A stretch of DNA of 64,000 bases from positions 79,556 through 143,555 of the forward strand of contig NZ_RCIQ01000012.1 in the NCBI RefSeq assembly GCF_004000255.1, given 5' to 3'. Position numbers and translations under genes: made by a program. This DNA is from Nioella ostreopsis. GTDB lineage: Bacteria; Pseudomonadota; Alphaproteobacteria; Rhodobacterales; Rhodobacteraceae. Positions within the stretch are counted from its first letter, which is position 1; each line of letters begins with the position of its first letter. The notes under the pieces were generated by a model. The model was not told where the DNA came from and searched no databases. It saw only the letters and a list, made by a program, of their open reading frames with translations. This document shows positions 58,286-64,000 of the stretch, piece by piece.

Positions 58286-59460
58286 CGCAAATCCTCCTGA
58301 CTGAAATCCATGTATTGCCGCTCCGCGGCTTGAGCCGCGGCCAAGGCGATTTGCTCGGCGCTGAGTGGCTCGATTTGGGCGGCCCTGATCCGGGTCCGGA
58401 TTGCGACCAGCCGGGCAAGCTCGGCCCGGGCATAGGTGTTGAGTGCGATGGCCTCGTGCAGGTCTTCGGTTTCGCCAATGCGGGTGATGATGTCCTGAAC
58501 GCGCAAGGCTGCCGCACGTACCGAGACCAGCGAATAATCGCCATAGACGCCCGCGCCATGGGCCGAGAGGCTGAAGCTCGCGTTCGCCAAAAGGACAGGG
58601 TCGATGGTGCCGAGCGCATCGATGCCACCCACGGCGGCGAGATAGCTGTTGTATTGCTGCGGGATCACCACAACGTAATGCTGGGTTTCCGCGAAGGGCG
58701 GGACGCCGCCGTAGTTCTGAACGTTGCCCGGGCCTGCGTTGTAAGCGGCAAGCGCATGTATGATGTTGCCGTCGAACATGTTCAGCATCTGCGCGAGGTA
58801 GCGCGCGCCGCCAGTGACCTGCAGCCAGGGGTCGTCGTAATAAGCCGGGTAGATCCCGAGATCGCCCGCGATGCCGGGCATGATTTGCGTGAGGCCAAAC
58901 GCCCCAACGGGGGAGCGCGCGCCGATCTGGAAGCGGCTTTCCTGCCAGATCAGCGCCTGCAGCAGGCAGCGCCATTGCACGAGAGAGAGCCCCGCGCGGC
59001 TTACGCCGGGCAGGCTATGGGTGTGACGCGCCGCGCGGATGATGAGTTCCTCGATCCCTTCTCGGGCATCGCCGAACATCCGGGCCGCGGCCGGGTTGTT
59101 ATCCTCGGGCGCATAGAGGCTGGCCGCAGCACTCTCGACGTCACCAACAACCCCCTGCCCCGCCTCGAGCCCGGCCACGGTGCCTGCGACATCGCCGGAG
59201 CCGAGGGACATGGCATCCATCAGCCCTTCGAGGGAGGCGAGTTGCTGACGCTCGATCTCGGCCAGTTCCTCCACGCGGCTTAGCCGGTCCTGCTGCAGTG
59301 CCAGGTCCCGATCAGTCTGCTCAAGGATCGCCTGCCGCTCTGCGAAGAGGCGCAGATCGAAGGTTGGCACGCCTTGGGCGACCGCTGGCCCCGCCGTGGG
59401 ACCTGCCAGTGCAAAGCCGATCATCGAGAGAGGAAGCCAGGTCCGCATGCGCTTAGCCAC
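58282..59460 (-). CDS. lytic transglycosylase with VirB5-like N- and C-terminal parts
   Basis: Exported protein of 392 aa. After a signal peptide it has AQGVPTFDLRLFAERQAI and a coiled coil, as in VirB5. About residues 155-280 form a soluble-lytic-transglycosylase domain: ALIWQESRFQIGARSPVGAF with the catalytic Glu (IWQES), GLTQIMPGIAGDLG, and IHALAAYNAGPGNVQNYGGV. The C-terminal 100 residues return to a VirB5-like helix pattern (ALNTYARAELARLVAIRTRI) and end RQYMDFSQEDLR. This looks like a transglycosylase domain inserted in a VirB5 duplicate. It would cut peptidoglycan at the site of tip assembly. The operon also has a separate VirB1. Confidence 0.85.
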   Translation of the reverse strand: MAKRMRTWLPLSMIGFALAGPTAGPAVAQGVPTFDLRLFAERQAILEQTDRDLALQQDRLSRVEELAEIERQQLASLEGLMDAMSLGSGDVAGTVAGLEAGQGVVGDVESAAASLYAPEDNNPAAARMFGDAREGIEELIIRAARHTHSLPGVSRAGLSLVQWRCLLQALIWQESRFQIGARSPVGAFGLTQIMPGIAGDLGIYPAYYDDPWLQVTGGARYLAQMLNMFDGNIIHALAAYNAGPGNVQNYGGVPPFAETQHYVVVIPQQYNSYLAAVGGIDALGTIDPVLLANASFSLSAHGAGVYGDYSLVSVRAAALRVQDIITRIGETEDLHEAIALNTYARAELARLVAIRTRIRAAQIEPLSAEQIALAAAQAAERQYMDFSQEDLR

Positions 59461-59668
59461 CCGCTCCCAGCATCACGAAATCGCAGACCGTGTCGCGGCG
59501 CGTAACCTCAGCCTCTATGGTTGAGATCGTCGTCGTGGCAGCAGCCGTCTGCGCGGGCGCATCGCGGAAGTTGAAACAGTTGGCCAGACGGGGCTCATGT
59601 TGCGCACAGGCCGTCAGGGTCAGGCCAAGGCCAAGCAGCACTGCGCTGCGGGTGATTGTACGGGTCAT
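59453..59668 (-). CDS. virB7: VirB7-like small lipoprotein
   Basis: Lipoprotein of 71 aa with signal LLGLGLTLTACAQ (lipobox LTAC). Two further cysteines (ANCFNFRDA and DTVCDFVML) could form a disulfide with VirB9, as VirB7 does. VirB7 assignment rests on size, lipobox and operon position. It overlaps virB4 by ATGA and the next gene by eight bases. Confidence 0.7.
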   Translation of the reverse strand: MTRTITRSAVLLGLGLTLTACAQHEPRLANCFNFRDAPAQTAAATTTISTIEAEVTRRDTVCDFVMLGAGG

Positions 59669-62049
59669 GTCACTCTCCAGAAATCTTGTCGTTCGCGGTA
59701 ATCAGGGCCGACCAATGCCTCTCCCTTTTCCATGCCGCCGAGGATGGTCACTAGGGGGCCGAGGGCGCTGAGATCGGCATCGATCACCACAGCACCCCGG
59801 TCATCGCGCACGAGCGCCAGCCGCGAGGCCGACCCGACGCCCAGAAGCACGTCCAGCTCTTTCTCGCTGAGGCCGAGCATTGCGTAATCCGCAGCCGAGG
59901 CGCGGATGTTGGGCAGAAGCACCTGCGTCGGCACGGCTTCGACGATGGTCTTGCCGGTCCGGGTGCGTTCGAGCTGGCTGGCATACTGGGTCATCATCAC
60001 GACGACCGCGTTCTGCTTGCGGGCAGTCACCAGCCAGTTCGAGAGCCGCTCCGCGAAATACGCGTTGTCGAGCGCCTTCCAGGCCTCGTCGATCACGATG
60101 ATCGTGGGCTTGCGGTCCTCGATCACACGCTCGACGCGGCGGAAGAGATAGGAGAGGACTGCCATGCGTTCCCGCTCGCTCTCGGAATCGAGGATGCCGG
60201 TCAGGTCGAAACCTGCCACGTCGCCGTCGATACTGAATGTGTCGTCCGCGTTCGCACCGAAGATCCAGCCGTAGCGCCCTTCGGATGTCCATTCCTGCAT
60301 GCGCTCAAAGAGGTCGCCCTCATCATCGGTCGAAACCAAAAGCGATGCGAAATCCGACCAGTTCCGCAGGGCCGCGTTCCCGGCACTCGCGTTCTGGCGC
60401 ACGACCTCTTGCAGGCGGTTGGTCTGCACCGGGGTCAGAGGCCGGTCCCGGCGCTCGAGGAGGCTTGCGAGCCAGTCGGCAAGCCAGGCCTGACCGCGCG
60501 CATCGATCTCGGTCTGCAGCGGATTGAGGCCCGTGGGACGCCCTGCCCGCACCGTCGAATAACTGCCGCCAAGCGCGCGGACGGCCATCTCCATGCCAGC
60601 GCGATAATCGAAAACGAAAACCCGCGCACCTGCCCGCCGGGCCATGGTCATCAGGAAAGCCGCCAGCACGGATTTGCCCGAGCCGGGGCGGCCGAGGATC
60701 AGGGTGTGCCCTCCCGTGGGCTCGCGGTCCGGTGCGCCCTGTTCGTGGAAGTTGAAGCGAAAGCCGCTGCGCTCGGGTGTCGGAAAGAGCGTGATCGGCA
60801 CGCCCCACGGCACTTCCCGGCCAGTCTTTCCGAGTGGGTTGCGGTGGAAGGTGGCGAGATCGGCGAAGTTGTGGTTCGTGATCGCTGCCTTGCGGCTGCG
60901 CGCCCCGGTATTCCCCGGATGCTGCGCCATAAAATGCGCCCGTGCTCCGAATGCTTCCGAGATCAGGTTGATGCCGGAGGTGGCGGAGATGTTGCGGATC
61001 TCGGCCGCGATGTCGTCGAGCGCCGCTTGGGTGCGCGCATAGACCGCCACCGTCATGTGGTGCTCGCCGAAGATCAGGCGTTTGGATTCCAGATCGTCCT
61101 GCGCGAGTTCCAGTTCCTGGGCGAGACTGACGGCCCCGTCATTGGCGGCTTGCATCAGGCGCAGCTGCCGCTTGATCCGGCCCGCCATGATGTTGGCGTT
61201 GATCGGTACGAACGAGTGGGTGACGACCATATCGACGGGCAGGTTCAGCTCGTCGAGCATCAGGCCGTCGGTCTTGGCCGGGTAATTCTTCACCGCGAAG
61301 ATCGCGCCGAGCTTGTCGCCGACGGCACCGTCGGAGAGCGCGATGGTCGTGCCGCGGAATGTGACGCGGGTATTGGCCAGGTCCTCGGCGATCACGCCCA
61401 AGCGTGACCTCGGGAAGAGCGGATGCTCTTCGCCAGTGTTCAGTGACCCTAGGAAGCCCAGAAGCTCGCCGGTGCTGGCCGCAAGCAGCCGGGGTTTCAG
61501 CTCATCGAAAGACGACAGCAGAAATCCCACCACCTCGTCGAGTTTGCGCAAGCGCCGAGTGGTGTCGGCTGCATGCCGGGCGCGGGACGCGCCAAGACCG
61601 AACGGTAAGCGGCTGCCCGCCTCGGGACGTTTCAGCACCGTGAGGGTCAGCGATTTGTCGCGCAGACCCGAGCGTCCAAGATGGGTGCGCCAGCGCTGAT
61701 CGACGGCGGCCGCGAACCCCTCGCCCGGGATGGGCGGCAGCGTCACATCGACTGCTTTCGACACCTTGTGCAGGTAGAAGGAGAACTCGGTCCCCACCTG
61801 CGCGACGATGCCTGCCAGGAGCCCGCCGATCCGGTCGAGATGCCCATCCTCGCTCGTGGTGCTGTTCACGCCCTCAAGCCGGATGCATTGCATCAGCTCG
61901 TTGCCGCGCGTTCGGATCGTCCGGTCGGTGGCAAGGCTGACATAGGGCAGCATCGACGAGAGCCGTTTCTCGCCCTTGACCCAAGCGGGCAGCGCCGTGA
62001 GCGGATCGAGCGCCTCCGCCACGTTATCGGCCAGTTCATCACGGGGCAT
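59665..62049 (-). CDS. virB4: VirB4-type ATPase
   Basis: Main ATPase of the secretion channel, 794 aa. Walker A is ILGRPGSGKSVLAAFLM (about residue 456), Walker B TIIVIDEAWKALDNAYF (about 655), with the RKQNAVVVMMTQYASQLERT segment after it. The N-terminal half (SLATDRTIRTRGNELMQCIR, FSFYLHKVSKAVD) is also family-typical. Overlaps virB3 upstream by 11 bases. Confidence 0.96.
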   Translation of the reverse strand: MPRDELADNVAEALDPLTALPAWVKGEKRLSSMLPYVSLATDRTIRTRGNELMQCIRLEGVNSTTSEDGHLDRIGGLLAGIVAQVGTEFSFYLHKVSKAVDVTLPPIPGEGFAAAVDQRWRTHLGRSGLRDKSLTLTVLKRPEAGSRLPFGLGASRARHAADTTRRLRKLDEVVGFLLSSFDELKPRLLAASTGELLGFLGSLNTGEEHPLFPRSRLGVIAEDLANTRVTFRGTTIALSDGAVGDKLGAIFAVKNYPAKTDGLMLDELNLPVDMVVTHSFVPINANIMAGRIKRQLRLMQAANDGAVSLAQELELAQDDLESKRLIFGEHHMTVAVYARTQAALDDIAAEIRNISATSGINLISEAFGARAHFMAQHPGNTGARSRKAAITNHNFADLATFHRNPLGKTGREVPWGVPITLFPTPERSGFRFNFHEQGAPDREPTGGHTLILGRPGSGKSVLAAFLMTMARRAGARVFVFDYRAGMEMAVRALGGSYSTVRAGRPTGLNPLQTEIDARGQAWLADWLASLLERRDRPLTPVQTNRLQEVVRQNASAGNAALRNWSDFASLLVSTDDEGDLFERMQEWTSEGRYGWIFGANADDTFSIDGDVAGFDLTGILDSESERERMAVLSYLFRRVERVIEDRKPTIIVIDEAWKALDNAYFAERLSNWLVTARKQNAVVVMMTQYASQLERTRTGKTIVEAVPTQVLLPNIRASAADYAMLGLSEKELDVLLGVGSASRLALVRDDRGAVVIDADLSALGPLVTILGGMEKGEALVGPDYRERQDFWRVT

Positions 62050-62317
62050 AGCTGTCGCCTCCGTGGAGCTTGCGGTTCGTCGTGGGCGGGGTTTCCTGCA
62101 AGGTGATCACCAGGACATCGAGGAAGTTCGGATCCCAGTCCGCAGCCTTCCAGAGCGCCGGCCAGGCCAGCCCCGCGAAGACGGCCACCACCCAGCTCTG
62201 CACCCAGAGGAACAGAAGCGTCGAGCCGAAGAGCCAGACCATGGCATACATGATCGGCAAGCCCATCAGCTTGGGTGGCCTCAGAAGGCCGATGAACACG
62301 CGGGACTGGTCGGACAT
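62039..62317 (-). CDS. virB3: VirB3-type membrane protein
   Basis: Small inner-membrane protein of 92 aa with the family start VFIGLLRPPKLMGLPIMYAM and two adjoining hydrophobic stretches (MVWLFGSTLLFLWVQSWVVA, VFAGLAWPAL). VirB3 works with VirB4 in pilus biogenesis. Nine bases separate it from virB2. Confidence 0.9.
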   Translation of the reverse strand: MSDQSRVFIGLLRPPKLMGLPIMYAMVWLFGSTLLFLWVQSWVVAVFAGLAWPALWKAADWDPNFLDVLVITLQETPPTTNRKLHGGDSYAP

Positions 62318-62326
62318 GGTTGCTTC

Positions 62327-62641
62327 TCAGGTCGTCCAGATGGCAGCAACGATCGTGGGTGCCGCGGCGATGCCCGCGATTGCAACCACCACCCAAAGCG
62401 CCTGGCGAAAGTCGAGGATGCCAAAGAGCCAGGACAGAAACACGCCGATCAGCGCAAGCGTGCCGATCACGATCCCCAAGGGGCCAGTGATCGCATCGAC
62501 GATGCCCTGAAGCAGGGTCTGCACCGGCGAGAGGTCGATGCTCTGCGCGAGTGCTGGGCCCGCCAGCACGATAAGGGTCATCGCGCAGAACGCGGCGATC
62601 GCCCGCGTGCGGAGCACGATTTGACGTTTCCTCGATGTCAT
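62327..62641 (-). CDS. virB2: VirB2-type pilin
   Basis: Major pilin precursor of 104 aa. Long signal region ending PALAQ, then two hydrophobic helices (LGIVIGTLALIGVFLSWLFG and ALWVVVAIAGIAAAPTIVAA) separated by ILDFRQ, the standard VirB2 hairpin. Start overlaps the virB1 stop by ATGA. Confidence 0.9.
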   Translation of the reverse strand: MTSRKRQIVLRTRAIAAFCAMTLIVLAGPALAQSIDLSPVQTLLQGIVDAITGPLGIVIGTLALIGVFLSWLFGILDFRQALWVVVAIAGIAAAPTIVAAIWTT

Positions 62642-63321
62642 GAAAGATCTCCTCTGAGCCGCTCAAACACGGCGGTCACACGGGCCACATGCCCTTGGGT
62701 TTCGCGAAAAGGGGGGATGCCGCCGTGGCGTGTGACCGCCTCCGGACCAGCGTTGTAAGCCGCAAGGGCCAGGGAGCCGTCGCCGAACTGGTCGAGCATC
62801 ATCAGCAGGTAGCGGGCTGATCCGTCGAGGTTCTGCGCGACGTCATGTGGGTCCACGCCGAGATCGCGGGCGGTATCCGGCATAAGCTGCCCAAGTCCTA
62901 TGGCACCGACAGGGCTACGTGCAGCGGGATTGTACGCGCTCTCGACTTCGATGTTGGCCCGGTAGAGGAGCGCCCAATCCGTGACGGAAAGCCCCGCGCG
63001 ACGCAGCGCACCATGCCCGGCATAACGCAGAGCCGTGGTCTCGATGGCATTCAGGATTTCTGGGGTGGCGCGGACGGCAGATGGGGCCGGGATCGCTGTC
63101 TCGATAGTGGCGTCGGGAACGCGGGGTTCTGCGAAGAGAAAAAGGCGCTCGTTTGCCTCTTGAGGAGAGGAAATCAATTGGCCGTCGGGGCCAACTGAGA
63201 AGATGAAACCGTCGGCCAGGGCCGGGGGCGCGGGACAAACGCCTGTACCCAAAGCAACGACGAGCGCAGTCGCGCGGTCAGCTGCCGTTGACCGGAGGCG
63301 CGGCGTGGCGCTCGCGGCCAC
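62638..63321 (-). CDS. virB1: VirB1-type lytic transglycosylase
   Basis: Periplasmic transglycosylase of about 227 aa. Signal peptide (TALVVALGTGVCPAPPALA). Catalytic Glu in ANIEVESAYNPAARSPVGAI, followed by GLGQLMPDTARDLGVDP and LALAAYNAGPEAVTRHGGIP, all intact. It makes room in the cell wall for the channel. GTG at 63321 is chosen; TTG at 63330 is possible. Either start lies within the upstream gene, an overlap of about 44 bases. Confidence 0.87.
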   Translation of the reverse strand: MAASATPRLRSTAADRATALVVALGTGVCPAPPALADGFIFSVGPDGQLISSPQEANERLFLFAEPRVPDATIETAIPAPSAVRATPEILNAIETTALRYAGHGALRRAGLSVTDWALLYRANIEVESAYNPAARSPVGAIGLGQLMPDTARDLGVDPHDVAQNLDGSARYLLMMLDQFGDGSLALAAYNAGPEAVTRHGGIPPFRETQGHVARVTAVFERLRGDLS

Positions 63322-63652
63322 CTTCTTCAAGTGGGATGCTAGCGGTCGTACAGCCCATGTCGGCCAAGAAGCTGACAAGACCAACGATGGTTTTGAAGTC
63401 GCGGAGCTTGAGGACGCTTCGGCTGGTGACGAGCATTTTATCGTCACGCCCATCAGTGGCGACGGCGCGGATGACCCACGAGCCGTACCAGCTGTTATGG
63501 CGCTTCTCCGCTCTCTCCTTGCAGACCACCTCAATGAGGTAGCCCTCAGAGAGCAAGCCGCGCAGTCCATCTTCGGTGACCACATTCGGTGCTTCTTCTA
63601 TCATGACCTCCCCTGGGCCCTCCTCATCATGAGTATCGGCCCGCGGGGACAT
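63278..63652 (-). CDS. hypothetical first protein of the virB operon
   Basis: Cytoplasmic protein of about 124 aa, no family recognised. The middle part (GYLIEVVCKERAEKRHNSWY, GRDDKMLVTSRSVLKLRDFK, then TIVGLVSFLADMG) has a mixed alpha/beta pattern. Three in-frame ATGs compete: 63691, 63652 and 63604; the last has AGGGGAGG directly before it. It overlaps virB1 and so is probably a regulator or accessory of the operon. Confidence 0.6.
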   Translation of the reverse strand: MSPRADTHDEEGPGEVMIEEAPNVVTEDGLRGLLSEGYLIEVVCKERAEKRHNSWYGSWVIRAVATDGRDDKMLVTSRSVLKLRDFKTIVGLVSFLADMGCTTASIPLEEGGRERHAAPPVNGS

Positions 63653-63788
63653 TTCCACACGGTCGATACAAGACAACATAATTGACTGCAAGACGATTTA
63701 TTCGAGTTGACGAACCGTCTTTGGCTGCAATAGGTAGCTACCGCACGAAACCATAAATTTGAAGTGGCAAAGGAGTTTTGTCCTGCGC

Positions 63789-64000
63789 ATGTTTTGTGCA
63801 TTTCGATACGGTGTGCTTAGTCTTGTTGTGCCTCTCGCGTTGATTGGCCAAATCACAAACGCCTGCACCCCACCGGAACGGCCCTTCCTGCCTGAGCGGT
63901 CGCAAGACATTCGAGAATATGCCGATCTGCTCCGTTCTGATTTCGAGGGCTACATTGCCGAGGCCTTGTTGCACAAATCGGGGCCTGACCGCAGGTCCCC
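63789..64000 (+). CDS. lipoprotein-like gene start, cut by right window edge
   Basis: Open frame from an ATG to the window end, 70 codons. The first 27 residues form a signal sequence (YGVLSLVVPLALIGQITNAC) with Cys at a weak lipobox (TNAC), followed by a polar mature part (PPERPFLPERSQDIREYADL). AAAGGAG lies 14 bases upstream. Divergent from the virB operon; small lipoproteins at this place are common in T4SS clusters. Family unknown. Confidence 0.5.
   Translation, partial: MFCAFRYGVLSLVVPLALIGQITNACTPPERPFLPERSQDIREYADLLRSDFEGYIAEALLHKSGPDRRS

Overview
The window looks like part of a large conjugative plasmid or integrative conjugative element of an alphaproteobacterium, most likely a Rhodobacteraceae member. 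The reasons are the high GC content, many ATGA-type gene overlaps, a VirB/VirD4 type IV secretion system paired with a VirD2-type relaxase, and a strawberry-notch/Toprim/DUF2493 accessory block of a kind I associate with plasmids of that family. No replication initiator, ParB, integrase, rRNA, tRNA or CRISPR array was recognised, so plasmid versus integrated element cannot be settled from this window.

Layout. 1-1010: IS481-type element cut by the left edge. 1123-3955: six small accessory genes of unknown function. 3974-6484: abortive-infection/toxin-antitoxin locus with an AbiEi-AbiEii pair and a convergent, apparently orphaned DUF6088 antitoxin, each with repeats in front of its start. 6816-14361: accessory block containing a 1459-residue methyltransferase plus strawberry-notch helicase, a Toprim protein, a DUF2493 protein and a WGR protein, with a LexA-like box near its beginning. 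14758-31497: a metal-handling island that reads as lower in GC than its flanks. It holds a ZntA-type P1B ATPase, a DtxR/MntR-type regulator with a PhnCDE-like ABC transporter and a di-heme cytochrome c, and a long minus-strand operon of periplasmic copper/thiol proteins (two SCO proteins, DsbA-like, DsbB-like, PCuAC-like, M23 peptidase, DUF411, lipoprotein). It also holds a MerR regulator and a transglutaminase-like/CDF/isoprenylcysteine-methyltransferase-like operon. Three promoters in this island share the 19-base spacer with a centred dyad typical of MerR control, which ties the ATPase, the periplasmic operon and the CDF operon into one probable regulon.

31641-32970: IS256-type element with a 7-base flanking direct repeat. 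33404-35914: AraC regulator, thioredoxin-reductase-like flavoprotein and a methyltransferase-like protein. 36243-37364: Fic protein with a perfect inverted repeat over its start. 37884-44720: DNA-processing module of conjugation (VirC2-like, VirC1-like, an inverted-repeat-rich gap that is a good oriT candidate, MobC/VirD1-like, VirD2-like relaxase, VirD4).

44842-51836: a LacI-controlled catabolic cassette with an FrlB-like sugar-phosphate deglycase, FrlD-like kinase, ornithine-cyclodeaminase-like enzyme and a complete TRAP transporter. It looks like an uptake and degradation route for a fructosamine (Amadori) or opine-like compound and lies between the two halves of the conjugation system. 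52296-63691: the mating-pore operon on the minus strand, read from the right: small protein, VirB1, B2, B3, B4, B7-like, a transglycosylase with VirB5-like ends, B5, B8, B9, B10, B11, small exported protein, B6. 63789-64000: start of a lipoprotein-like gene cut by the right edge.
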